Made by a program: the position numbers and the translations under genes
Notes under the pieces: model-generated
Seen by the model: the letters and a program-made list of their open reading frames with translations, nothing else
Told to the model about the DNA's origin: nothing
Databases searched by the model: none
NCBI RefSeq assembly: GCF_014649655.1
Contig: NZ_BMTL01000016.1
Location: 1 to 64,000 of the forward strand
Direction of reading: 5' to 3'
Length of the DNA: 64,000 nt
From: Streptomyces humidus
GTDB lineage: Bacteria; Actinomycetota; Actinomycetes; Streptomycetales; Streptomycetaceae
Shown: one piece after another, positions 41,707 through 50,340 of the stretch
How the letters are laid out: the number at the start of each line of letters is the position of its first letter
Position numbering within the stretch: the stretch's first letter is position 1

Positions 41707-42789
41707 GTGGCAGCGCACCGCAAGCCCCGACAGCGCTCGCTCGGCGGCCATACGGCCCGTACCGCGTTCACGCTCGCTCTCGCGGGCGTCGCGACGACGA
41801 CGGCCTTCGACGGGACCGGGCAGGCCCAGCCGAACCTGACTCCGGCCGAGGTCAGGGCGAAGGTGGCCAAGCTGTACCAGGAGGCGGAGGACGCCACCGA
41901 GAAGTACAACGGCGCGCAGGAGAAGGCGACCGCGGCCGAGCAGCGGCTGGCGACGATGCGGGACGAGGCGGCGCGCAAGGAGGAGAAGCTCAACACGACG
42001 CGCGACGCGCTGGGTTCGATGGCCGCGGCGCAGTACCGGAGCAGCGGGCTCGACCCGGCCGTGCAACTGGCGCTCTCCGACGACCCCGACCAGTACCTCG
42101 ACGGCGCCGCCTTCGCCGAACGGGCCGGCGACCGCCAGTCGGCCGCTGTCGCCCGGGTGCGCGGACAGCTGCGCGAGATCGAGCAGCTGCGCGGCGCCGC
42201 GCGCCTCGAACTCACCTCGCTCAAGGCCCGTCAGGCGGAGCTCAGGAAGCAGAAGACCGCGATCACCGCCAAACTGGACGCCGCACGAAGGCTGTTGTCC
42301 CGGCTGACGCCGCCCGAGCGGGCCGGGATCGGCGAGGAGGGCGGCGGCACGGGCCTCGGCGCCGCGCGCGCCTCACGTGCCTCGACGAGTGGACGCGCCG
42401 GCCTTCCCGCGCCCGGCTCCGCCACCGCCGAGGCCCCCAACTCCCGGGCTGCGGCAGCCGTCGCCTATGCCTACTCCAAGCTCGGCAGCCCGTATGTGTG
42501 GGGCGCGACCGGGCCGAACGCCTTCGACTGCTCGGGGCTGGTCCTCGCCTCCTACCGCTCCGCCGGTGTCTCCCTGCCCCGCACCACGTACTCCCAGATC
42601 GGTGCGGGACAACGCGTCTCCCGCTCCGAACTTCGCCCCGGCGACCTGGTGTTCTTCTACTCCGGCATCAGCCACGTCGGCCTCTACATCGGCAACGGCC
42701 AGATGATCCACGCCCCGAACCCGTCGGCCCCGGTCCGCGTGGCCCCGATCGACCAGATGCCGTTCGCGGGGGCTACGCGGGTGGTGTGA
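41707..42789 (+). CDS. NlpC/P60 cell-wall hydrolase, paralogue
   Basis: This protein of about 360 aa is a paralogue of the hydrolase at 39511. It shares the signal sequence, the coiled coil (LYQEAEDATEKYNGAQEK matches LYRQAESATEKYNAAKEK) and the NlpC/P60 domain with FDCSGLVLA, SHVGLYIG and MIHAPNPS. I chose the GTG at 41707; GTG at 41695 is too close to its AAAGGA site. Unlike its paralogue it has no recognisable c-di-AMP riboswitch, which suggests different control. Confidence 0.92.
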   Translation: MAAHRKPRQRSLGGHTARTAFTLALAGVATTTAFDGTGQAQPNLTPAEVRAKVAKLYQEAEDATEKYNGAQEKATAAEQRLATMRDEAARKEEKLNTTRDALGSMAAAQYRSSGLDPAVQLALSDDPDQYLDGAAFAERAGDRQSAAVARVRGQLREIEQLRGAARLELTSLKARQAELRKQKTAITAKLDAARRLLSRLTPPERAGIGEEGGGTGLGAARASRASTSGRAGLPAPGSATAEAPNSRAAAAVAYAYSKLGSPYVWGATGPNAFDCSGLVLASYRSAGVSLPRTTYSQIGAGQRVSRSELRPGDLVFFYSGISHVGLYIGNGQMIHAPNPSAPVRVAPIDQMPFAGATRVV

Positions 42790-42879
42790 CAGCCCTCCTG
42801 CCCCTGCCCGCCCCTCTCGTCCCTCCCCGCACCGGACACTCCTCCGTACACGCCGTCCGCCCTCATGGATGTTCCGGGG

Positions 42880-43626
42880 TCACACCAGGCGTCGCGCCGT
42901 CGCCCAGCGGGTCAGTTCGTGACGGTTGGACAGCTGGAGCTTGCGCAGCACCGCCGAGACATGCGACTCGACCGTCTTGACGGAGATATAGAGCTGCTTG
43001 GCGATCTCCTTGTAGGCATAGCCGCGGGCGATGAGCCGCAGCACTTCGCGCTCGCGCTGGGTGAGGCGGTCGAGGTCCTCGTCGACGGGCGGGGCGTCGG
43101 TGGAGGCGAAGGCGTCGAGGACGAACCCGGCGAGGCGCGGCGAGAAGACCGCGTCGCCCTCCTGCACCCGGAAGATCGATCTGACCAGGTCGGTCCCCGT
43201 GATCGTCTTGGTGACATAGCCGCGGGCGCCGCCGCGGATCACCCCGATCACGTCCTCCGCCGCGTCCGACACAGACAGGGCGAGGAAGCGCACGGGCTGC
43301 TCGGCGTCGGCCATCAGCGGGGCGCAGCGGCGCAGCACCTCGACGCCGCCGCCGCCCGGCAGGTGGACGTCGAGGAGCACCACCTCGGGTCGGGTCGCGG
43401 TGATGACGGTGACCGCCTGGTCGACGTCCGCGGCCTCGCCGACGACTTCGACGCCGGTCTGCTCGGTCTGGCCGATCTCGGCCTGCACGCCCGTGCGGAA
43501 CATGCGGTGGTCGTCGACGAGGACCACACGTACCCGGCGTCCGCCTGTGCCGTCGTCCGACGTGGTCGTCGGCTCTGCGGCCTCCGCCGCTCCCGTCGTG
43601 CCGTTCGTGCCGGTCGGGTCGCTCAT
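42880..43626 (-). CDS. LuxR-family response regulator
   Basis: This 248-aa regulator has a receiver domain (VVLVDDHRMF at 34-43, phospho-acceptor Asp86 in VVLLDVHLP) and a C-terminal LuxR HTH (LTQREREVLRLIARG and KTVESHVSAVL, about 185-238). Its ATG overlaps the stop of the upstream kinase gene as ATGA. The pair probably senses envelope stress, given the PspC domain on the kinase. Confidence 0.95.
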   Translation of the reverse strand: MSDPTGTNGTTGAAEAAEPTTTSDDGTGGRRVRVVLVDDHRMFRTGVQAEIGQTEQTGVEVVGEAADVDQAVTVITATRPEVVLLDVHLPGGGGVEVLRRCAPLMADAEQPVRFLALSVSDAAEDVIGVIRGGARGYVTKTITGTDLVRSIFRVQEGDAVFSPRLAGFVLDAFASTDAPPVDEDLDRLTQREREVLRLIARGYAYKEIAKQLYISVKTVESHVSAVLRKLQLSNRHELTRWATARRLV

Positions 43627-44915
43627 GACGTCTTCTCCGCCCTCTCCATCTCCAGCTCGATCTCGGTGCCGCCGTCCGGGACCGCCCGCAGCCGCGCCGT
43701 GCCGCCGTGGCGCTCCATGCGGCCGATGATCGATTCTCTGACTCCCATACGGTCGGCGGGTATCGAGTCGAGGTCGAAGCCGGGGCCGCGGTCGCGGACG
43801 GACACGAAGACCGTCCTGCCCTCGACTTCGGCGTAGACCTGCACGGCGCCGCCGTCGCCACCGTACTTGGCCGCGTTCACCATCGCCTCGCGCGCGGCCT
43901 GCATCTGTGCCGCGACCCGGTCGTCGAGCGGGCAGTCGCCCACCACCACGACCTCGATGGGCACACCGTGCTTGTCCTCCACCTCGGCGGCGTTGCGGCG
44001 CACCGCGTCGGCGACCGTGGTCGGTTCGTCGGCCTCCTCCTTGCCGGTGCCCTCGGGTTTGTAGAGCCAGGTGCGCAGGTCGCGCTCCTGGGCGCGGGCC
44101 AGGCGGCGTACCTCGCCGACGTTCTCCGCGTTGCGCTGGATCAGGGTCAGGGTGTGCAGCACCGAGTCGTGGACGTGGGCCGCGACCTCCGCCCGCTCCT
44201 GGGCGCGGATACGCATGAGGCGTTCCTCGGAGAGGTCCTGGGTCATACGGACCAGATAGGGGCCGGCGAGGAGCGTGATGCCGACGATCACGGCAAGAGC
44301 AGCCTGCAGGACGGAGCCGAGGTGGGTTGTTGAGCCCTGAAGGACGAAGGTGCCGGAGACGCCGGCCGTGACCAGCAGGACGCCCGCGCCCGCGCGCAGG
44401 AGCGTGAGCGTGCGACGCCTGCGGCCGACCTCGACCCAGCGGGCCCGGCGCGCGTTGTCCGCCTGGCGCCAGACGAGGGCGACGCCGGCGCCGACGAGGA
44501 CCGCGGGCACGAGGTAGGCCTTGGCGCCACTGCCCAGATTCACGTTGGTCACGAAGACCGTGGCGACCACGACCATGAGGAGCAGAGCGACGATCTGCCC
44601 CTTGTCGGGCTTGCGCGCGACGAGTCTGCGGCGGCCGTCGGGCGCGGTCTCGGTGGCGACGAGCCCCGGCGGCTTCTGGTCTCCGACGCCGCCGACTCCG
44701 AGCGGCACGAAAAACCAGAAGGCGGCGTAGAGCAGGGCGCCGAGGCCGTCAGCCATGAACAGGCCGGCGAAGACGAGCCGTACCCAGACGACGGGCAGGC
44801 CGAGATGCCCGGCGAGCCCCCGCGCCACACCACCCAGCCAGCGTCCGTCGCTGCTGCGGTAGAGCTTGCGCGGCGGCCGCGGTTCGACGAGTGGCGCTGC
44901 TGCGGCTTCCGGCAT
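43623..44915 (-). CDS. PspC-domain histidine kinase
   Basis: This 430-aa membrane kinase starts with a PspC domain (about 15-75, KLYRSSDGRWLGGVARGLAG), followed by hydrophobic segments up to about residue 235. A HisKA_3 dimerisation region follows with the phospho-acceptor His in VAAHVHDSVLHTL, then an HATPase part (NAAKYGGDGG, DRGPGFD). I chose the ATG at 44915; no clear ribosome site precedes it. A second PspC protein is encoded divergently 180 bases away, and the three genes likely form one stress module. Confidence 0.92.
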   Translation of the reverse strand: MPEAAAAPLVEPRPPRKLYRSSDGRWLGGVARGLAGHLGLPVVWVRLVFAGLFMADGLGALLYAAFWFFVPLGVGGVGDQKPPGLVATETAPDGRRRLVARKPDKGQIVALLLMVVVATVFVTNVNLGSGAKAYLVPAVLVGAGVALVWRQADNARRARWVEVGRRRRTLTLLRAGAGVLLVTAGVSGTFVLQGSTTHLGSVLQAALAVIVGITLLAGPYLVRMTQDLSEERLMRIRAQERAEVAAHVHDSVLHTLTLIQRNAENVGEVRRLARAQERDLRTWLYKPEGTGKEEADEPTTVADAVRRNAAEVEDKHGVPIEVVVVGDCPLDDRVAAQMQAAREAMVNAAKYGGDGGAVQVYAEVEGRTVFVSVRDRGPGFDLDSIPADRMGVRESIIGRMERHGGTARLRAVPDGGTEIELEMERAEKTS

Positions 44916-45094
44916 GCCAACGATGGTCACACGGGCCGCAGGCCCGGGCATCAGGGTTCGTCCCCGAGACGCCCCTGATCTTCGGAGCGGCCGCACGTCG
45001 AACGCGTCCCCGGTCGCGGATCAGGGCCGATATCAGGGTCCGACCAGGGTTGTTCCGGCTGCCACGAGGCCGGTCCGACCGCCACCATGGAGTC

Positions 45095-46621
45095 ATGACA
45101 GATCACCAGCACGCCGCGGACGCCGTGCACGACGGGGGCGCCGCGCCCGACGCGGCCGCCCCGTCCTCCGGCGCCTCCCGCGCCGCCGGTGACCAGCCTC
45201 GCGCCCACGGACAGCACGGACAGCGGGGGGCCCGTGAAGAACACGGTCTGACAGCGGCCGAGGCGGCCGCCGCAGAAGCGACGGCCGCTGCCGCTGCGGC
45301 GGACACGGGGGCCGACGCCGGACGGGGCGCCGGCGGCGCGAAGGCTCCCGGACTCCCGTCGAGGTTCCGGCGGGACCGCGAGCAGAAGATGCTCGCGGGC
45401 GTGTGCGCGGGCCTCGGGCGGCAGTGCGACATGGACCCGGTGATCTTCCGGATCACCCTCGCCGTGCTCTCCGCGACCGGCGGCATCGGCCTCATCTTCT
45501 ACGGTTTCGCCTGGCTCTTCGTTCCCTACGCCGACGACGGGGAGAACGAGGTGCGCAAGCTCCTGACCGGCCGGGTCGACGGCCAGGCGCTCACGGCCGT
45601 GCTGTTCGCGCTGGTCGGCTGCGGGGTGTTCCTGTCGATGCTGAGAAACGGCAGCGTGCTCACCTTCGCCGTCGTCGTCTCCCTTCTCCTGGCGGGCGCG
45701 GGGTACTGGTCGCGGCACCGGGACTCCGCCGACCCCGACCCCCTGGCCGTGCAGGCGGTGGCCGACGCCCCGCCGGAGGCCCAGGCTCCGCCCGTGCCCG
45801 CCGCCTACCCGTCCTGGTGGCGCGACCCCATAGTCAAGGACGGCACCCACGACGGCGGCACCGGCTACCTGTGGGGCCCCTCGGGCTCCCGCGGCCGGGA
45901 CTTCATGGCGGACGTCGACGTCGAGCTCACCGGTCACCGCCGCCACGAGGACATACGCACCCCCCGCGAGCCGTACGCCGGGCCGTCGGGCCCGCGGTGG
46001 ATCGGCGGCTGGCTGTTCCTGCTCGCCCTGCTTACAGGCGGACTGGTCACCAGGCTCACCTGGCACGGGCATCCACTCGGCGCCAGCCTCCAGGCGGGCC
46101 TGGCGGCCGCGCTCATCGTGCTCGGCGCGGGCATCGCGGTCAGCTCGTTCCTGGGGCGTACGGGCGCGGGGTCGGTGTTCCTGGCGATCGTCACGGCGGG
46201 TCTGCTCGCCGGCACGGTCGTACTGCCGAGGAACATCGGCACGCACTGGACCGACACGACCTGGCGGCCCACGACGGCGGCGGAGGTGCGGGCGGACTAC
46301 GAACTGGGCACGGGCAAGGGCACTCTGGACCTGTCCCGGCTGGATCTGGCCAAGGGGCAGACGGTCAGCGCCGACGCCGAGGTGGGAGCGGGCCGGCTGC
46401 GGGTGCTCCTCCCGCCCGACGTGACCGTGAGGATGAGGATCGACGTGGGGCTGGGCGACGTCCAGCTGCCGGGCGACGACAAGAAGGACGTGGACGTGCA
46501 GCCGGGCAGGCACAAGGAGGTCACGCTGCGACCCGCCTCGGGGCAGGCGGACGCGGGGACCATCGATCTGGACCTTCGGGTCGGAGTGGGACAGGCGGAG
46601 GTGGCCCGTGCTGCGTCATGA
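45095..46621 (+). CDS. PspC-domain membrane protein with LiaF-like C-terminal domain
   Basis: This 508-aa protein has an Ala-rich N-terminus and a PspC domain (about 90-150, KMLAGVCAGLGRQCDMDPVIFRITLAVLSATGG). Several more membrane segments follow, then a C-terminal beta-rich part (about 400-508) with GVGLGDV-type repeats, like LiaF and related response-to-antibiotic domains. The ATG at 45095 overlaps a three-codon ATG-GAG-TCA-TGA frame. It is divergent from the PspC kinase and may be its target or partner. Confidence 0.85.
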   Translation: MTDHQHAADAVHDGGAAPDAAAPSSGASRAAGDQPRAHGQHGQRGAREEHGLTAAEAAAAEATAAAAAADTGADAGRGAGGAKAPGLPSRFRRDREQKMLAGVCAGLGRQCDMDPVIFRITLAVLSATGGIGLIFYGFAWLFVPYADDGENEVRKLLTGRVDGQALTAVLFALVGCGVFLSMLRNGSVLTFAVVVSLLLAGAGYWSRHRDSADPDPLAVQAVADAPPEAQAPPVPAAYPSWWRDPIVKDGTHDGGTGYLWGPSGSRGRDFMADVDVELTGHRRHEDIRTPREPYAGPSGPRWIGGWLFLLALLTGGLVTRLTWHGHPLGASLQAGLAAALIVLGAGIAVSSFLGRTGAGSVFLAIVTAGLLAGTVVLPRNIGTHWTDTTWRPTTAAEVRADYELGTGKGTLDLSRLDLAKGQTVSADAEVGAGRLRVLLPPDVTVRMRIDVGLGDVQLPGDDKKDVDVQPGRHKEVTLRPASGQADAGTIDLDLRVGVGQAEVARAAS

Positions 46622-46853
46622 GTTCCGGCCCGGGAGGCTGGTCGCCGGCGCCTCCTTCGTCCTCGCGGGCGTCGTCTTCGCGGGCGACGCGGGCGGTCTG
46701 TGGGAGGCGCCGTGGTTCCTGATGATCCCGGTCGTCATGGCCGGCCTCTGTCTGGCGGGGGTGACGGGCGCGGTGGCCCGGGGCGTGCGCAGACGGCGGG
46801 GCCCGTCCGGCCGAACCGCTCCGGCCGGGACCGGCACCCCCACGCCCCCATGA
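46608..46853 (+). CDS. Small membrane protein, unknown
   Basis: This 81-aa protein has two hydrophobic segments (VAGASFVLAGVVFAG and FLMIPVVMAGLCLAGVTGAVA) and a basic, Pro/Thr-rich tail. Its GTG start overlaps the end of the PspC protein gene by 14 bases, so the two are coupled. Short DUF-type membrane proteins often follow PspC genes. Its stop codon starts a 33-bp tandem repeat. Confidence 0.75.
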   Translation: MLRHEFRPGRLVAGASFVLAGVVFAGDAGGLWEAPWFLMIPVVMAGLCLAGVTGAVARGVRRRRGPSGRTAPAGTGTPTPP

Positions 46854-46920
46854 CCGGCCGGACCGGCATCCCTCACGTCCCCATGCCCGGCCGAGCCGGC
46901 ACCCCTGACACCTACATGAC
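46822..46920. repeat. 33-bp tandem repeat across a stop codon, three copies
   Basis: Units at 46822-46854, 46855-46887 and 46888-46920 are each exactly 33 bases, starting CGGCCG and ending CATGAC, CATGCC and CATGAC. Unit 1 encodes the tail and stop of the small membrane protein. A partial fourth follows at 46921. Confidence 0.85.
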
Positions 46921-46946
46921 CGTCCGGCCTGGCGTCCGGCCCAGGC

Positions 46947-47003
46947 GCTCAGCCAGCCGCTCAGCCAGGGCGCTCAGCCAGGGCGCTCAGGCCTGCGGCT
47001 CAG
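46947..47003. repeat. 12-13 bp tandem repeat ending in the DoxX stop codon, five copies
   Basis: GCTCAG recurs at 46947, 46959, 46972, 46985 and 46998 within GCGCTCAGCCAGG-type units. On the DoxX strand each reads CTGAGC, and the rightmost contains the real TGA stop. Confidence 0.85.
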
Positions 47004-47536
47004 CCCAGGCTTCCCGCGCGCCGCTGGCGTCGCCTGGAATGCCAGGCGGCGTCCAGGGAGAGGACCGGGGCGCCCGCGAGGACGAAGGGCAGCCAGGCCA
47101 TCAGGTAGGGGAGGTCGTTGCCCAGGTAGTACGGATCCGACGCCCAGCTCACCGTCAGCCACAGGCTGAGCGAGATCAGCGCGCCGCCCAGCGCGGCGAG
47201 CCGGGTGAGGACGCCCAGCAGGACGCCTATGCCGACGGCCAGTTCGCCGAAGGCCATGGCGTAACCGAAACCGACGGGGCTCTTCAGGGCCAGGTCGACC
47301 ATGGCGGGAATGGCCGAGGAGTCACGGACGGCACGCATGGTCTCGCCGATCGAGCCGGCGCCGCTCGCCTTCAGGAAGGCGGGGTCGGTGAGCTTGTCGA
47401 GGCCGGCATAGACGAACGTGACGCCGAGGAAGATCCGCAGGGGGAGGAGCGCGTAACGGGCGGCGGTGTCCCGCCAGCCGCGGCCGCCGCCGTCGAGATA
47501 GGGGGGATAGGTGTCCGTCCGCATGCTGTGAGTCAT
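47000..47536 (-). CDS. DoxX family membrane protein
   Basis: This 178-aa protein has four hydrophobic segments. It opens the DoxX domain with LLPLRIFLGVTFVYAGLDKLTDPAFL and continues with GELAVGIGVLLGVLTRLAALGG. DoxX proteins are membrane oxidoreductase-associated proteins of unclear role, in mycobacteria linked to a membrane redox complex. The ATG has GAGAGG about 13 bases upstream. Its stop codon seeds a tandem repeat. Confidence 0.88.
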   Translation of the reverse strand: MTHSMRTDTYPPYLDGGGRGWRDTAARYALLPLRIFLGVTFVYAGLDKLTDPAFLKASGAGSIGETMRAVRDSSAIPAMVDLALKSPVGFGYAMAFGELAVGIGVLLGVLTRLAALGGALISLSLWLTVSWASDPYYLGNDLPYLMAWLPFVLAGAPVLSLDAAWHSRRRQRRAGSLG

Positions 47537-47675
47537 CGCCCGTAGCCGCCTCTCGCCCGGAGTGGTGGGACCCCTCGACAGACCATACGTACGGCATGGG
47601 GGGTGTGCTCAAGGGGTTGCACGGGCTCGGCACCGCACCGGTTCACGGGCGCCTGGCGACGCGGCGCGGGCGGCG

Positions 47676-49040
47676 TCAGTCGGTGACGTCGATCGTGTAC
47701 CGGTTCGTCTCCACTCCGGCCGCGGTGACGACCTGGACCTCCAGCCGCCCGGGTTCCACGTCCGCCGGCACGGGCACGGTGAGGACGTCGTCGCCGGGGT
47801 TGCTGAAACCGCCCGTGACGGGGACCAGCGGGACGTGCACATGGACCGGACCGATGCGGACGACCATGCGGGAGAGACGGTCGGCGGTCTGGGCGCCGGG
47901 CGGGACGAATCCGGCGCCGCGGATCTCGATGTCGTCACCCGTGCGGATCGGGGCGTCGAGGTCGCCGGCCTCGCGGGAACGGACGACGGAGAGGATGACG
48001 GGCCGGCCGCCCTCGGCGTACTTGCCGGCCAGGTAGGTCGCGGCCGAGACGAGGACGACGACCGCCAGGCCCCAGGGCAGGTCGGGCAGTTGGTCGGGGC
48101 GGCGGCCGAGCCGCACCGCGGCGAAGGCCAGGGCGACGGCGCAGATCACGGCGTACTGGATGTCGGCGAAGGCGCCGCGGCCGGCGTCGTCGGTGAGCAG
48201 GTCGGCCGCACGGGGGCGGTGGGCGCGGACCTTCTGCAGCCGCTGGCCGAGGACGCGCAGACCGACCACGCGGCGCACCAGCACGGCGATCCCGCAGACC
48301 ACGGCGAGAACGGTCACCGTGCCAGCGCCACGGGCGAGGTCGAGTCCGGCGATCAGCGCGTCGCGCTCGGCGTGGCCCGACGCGGCGGCGAGCCGGCCCA
48401 CCAGGACCAGCACCGCGTAGGCCACGAACAGGACCCAGGCGGCGGCGACCGCGCGGGAGGTGGAGAGGCGGTTGTCCTCGCCGATCACCGGCGCCAGCGC
48501 CCCGCCGCGCGCCCGGTGGAACCAGGAGGCGGCGGTCAGCGCGCCGGCGACGACCAGCGCGGCGAGGAGTCCGGCGGTGCGGGCGGCCGTCCAGCCCGCG
48601 CCGACGGCGGTCAGGGACTGCGCCAGCAGCAGCGCGACGACCACTGCCCACACGGTGACCGCCGTGCGCAGCCACAGGCGGCCGAGCCAGGCCTCTCCCT
48701 CGGCGCGGCCGCGTTCGGCGACGAGTTCCGCGGACTGCGTCAGTTCCTCGGAGACCCACTGGCGGGACGCGGAGACCGAGTGGGCGACGGCGGCAGGCAG
48801 GCCCTGTCCGGCGGCGAACTCGTCCCGTTTCACCAGGAACGCCGCGACCGCGCGCCGGTGTCCCTCGCGTGCCCCGTGGGGGCAGTCCCCGCAGGCGCAG
48901 CCGCCTTCGTGCGAGCCCGCCCCCGGACCCGGACTCGCGCCCTGTCTCGCGTCCTGCACCGCCACGTCCGACGCCCTGCCTTCCCCACGACCCGATCGGA
49001 TGGCTGCCTCGGAGAGCCCGCTGAAGACTCCGGTCGCCAC
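47676..49040 (-). CDS. Polytopic membrane protein with beta-rich C-terminal domain, unknown
   Basis: This 454-aa protein has a polar N-terminus with CACGDCPHG (near residue 48), a possible metal site. About eight membrane segments span residues 120-350, and a C-terminal 100-residue domain (IEIRGAGFVPPGAQTADR) looks like an IPT/TIG-type beta domain. I do not recognise a named family. The start is GTG with AGGGGAG about 11 bases upstream. Confidence 0.65.
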   Translation of the reverse strand: MATGVFSGLSEAAIRSGRGEGRASDVAVQDARQGASPGPGAGSHEGGCACGDCPHGAREGHRRAVAAFLVKRDEFAAGQGLPAAVAHSVSASRQWVSEELTQSAELVAERGRAEGEAWLGRLWLRTAVTVWAVVVALLLAQSLTAVGAGWTAARTAGLLAALVVAGALTAASWFHRARGGALAPVIGEDNRLSTSRAVAAAWVLFVAYAVLVLVGRLAAASGHAERDALIAGLDLARGAGTVTVLAVVCGIAVLVRRVVGLRVLGQRLQKVRAHRPRAADLLTDDAGRGAFADIQYAVICAVALAFAAVRLGRRPDQLPDLPWGLAVVVLVSAATYLAGKYAEGGRPVILSVVRSREAGDLDAPIRTGDDIEIRGAGFVPPGAQTADRLSRMVVRIGPVHVHVPLVPVTGGFSNPGDDVLTVPVPADVEPGRLEVQVVTAAGVETNRYTIDVTD

Positions 49041-49166
49041 CCTGTGAACAACTCCCCTGCGATATCAGCGAATTGTGCCCTACGACACACCCGGCGTGTC
49101 CGGCAGGTCTGGTCGGGGCGGGTGAAGCCGGGAAGGCCGTGTTGACCCGGCTGCCAGAATTTCCCC

Positions 49167-50279
49167 ATGGCCGAGATCATCCAGCGTCACGGGACCTGGG
49201 CCTTCGACGGCACGACGGTCAGGATCACGCCGGGACTGCATCGCTCCGTGCCGCTGTTCCGGCAGACGTACGGGGAGATCGCCGTGCCGCTGGAGGCGGT
49301 CGCCGGGATCGTCTACGAGCCCGAGCGCAGGCGCGGGCGCCTGCGGATACGGCTGCGCGAGGGGGCCGACCCGCTGCTCCAGGCGACCGGCGGGCGGCTG
49401 CCCGACGCGGCCGATCCCTACCGGCTCACCGTGGACACGGACCGCTCGGGGATCGCCGAGTACCTCGCCGAGGAGATCCGGCACGCGCTGCTGCTGGAGC
49501 GGATCACGGACGAGCCGACCTCGGCGTATCTTCTGCCGGGTCCGCCGGTGCCGGTGTCGGTGCGGTCCTCCGACGGCATCGTCTCCTTCGACGGCGTCCA
49601 GGTGCGGATCGACTGGGCGGACACCTCGGACCGGGTGAAGCGGGCGACCGGGCCCCGCGTGCTCGACGTCGGCGACCTGGTGCGGGTGGAGTGGCTGCCC
49701 AACTCCGGTGTGGACGACGGCTTCCTGCGCTTCGTGACCCGCGAGACGATGTCCTCGAAGCTGTCGGCCGAGAAGGACCCGTACGCCTTGGACCTGTGGG
49801 GCAACGTGCACCGCGATCTGCTGACGGCGCTGGTGGCGACGGCCGTCACCGCACGCCTCCCGCACCCCCGGGCCCGCGCGCGTCCCTCGGCACACGCGGC
49901 CCGCCCACACCCCTCGGCCCCCGGGTGTCCCTCGACCCCCGGGCCTTGGGCACACGCGGCCCGGGCACGTCCCTCGGCCCACGCGCGCCCAAAGCCCGGG
50001 AACGAAGCGGAGCGGGCGGACCGGGGCGCGGTCCGGGGACGGCGACTCACGGCGTCCGGCCCGCCTCCGACCCAAGCCCAGACCCCAATCCAGGCCCCGA
50101 CCCCAGCCCAGACCGCTGCCCCGACCCCAACACCTGCCCCTGCCCCTGCCCCTGCCCCTGCCGATCATCACGACGTGCTGCTGCGCCGGCTGCGCGAGCT
50201 GGGCCGGCTGCATCGGGACGGGGTGCTGACCGACGAGGAGTTCGCGAGGACGAAGGCCGTCGTGCTGCGCGGCTTCTGA
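49167..50279 (+). CDS. DUF4429/SHOCT domain protein
   Basis: This 370-aa protein has two similar N-terminal halves (WAFDGTTVRITPG and VSFDGVQVRIDW) that mark a duplicated DUF4429 domain. A long low-complexity linker (about 225-335) follows. The C-terminal SHOCT helix pair is LLRRLRELGRLHRDGVLTDEEFARTKAVVL. SHOCT motifs are oligomerisation helices. The linker is encoded by degenerate DNA repeats and ends in a run of PAPAPAPA. The stop codon starts a further 17-19 bp tandem repeat. Confidence 0.85.
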   Translation: MAEIIQRHGTWAFDGTTVRITPGLHRSVPLFRQTYGEIAVPLEAVAGIVYEPERRRGRLRIRLREGADPLLQATGGRLPDAADPYRLTVDTDRSGIAEYLAEEIRHALLLERITDEPTSAYLLPGPPVPVSVRSSDGIVSFDGVQVRIDWADTSDRVKRATGPRVLDVGDLVRVEWLPNSGVDDGFLRFVTRETMSSKLSAEKDPYALDLWGNVHRDLLTALVATAVTARLPHPRARARPSAHAARPHPSAPGCPSTPGPWAHAARARPSAHARPKPGNEAERADRGAVRGRRLTASGPPPTQAQTPIQAPTPAQTAAPTPTPAPAPAPAPADHHDVLLRRLRELGRLHRDGVLTDEEFARTKAVVLRGF

Positions 50280-50323
50280 CCGGGCTGCGGCTTCTGACGG
50301 GCTGGGCGGCTTCTGACCGGGCG
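50270..50323. repeat. 17-19 bp tandem repeat across the DUF4429 stop codon, three copies
   Basis: CGGCTTCTGAC begins each unit at 50270, 50288 and 50307. Unit 1 holds the real TGA; the downstream units repeat the same last codons and stop. Confidence 0.9.
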
Positions 50324-50340
50324 CCGGGGGTGTGGTCGGC

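Noticed and set aside
45085..45097. A three-codon ATG-GAG-TCA-TGA frame overlapping the PspC gene start
   Set aside because: It could be a minimal upstream ORF but is too short to distinguish from chance.
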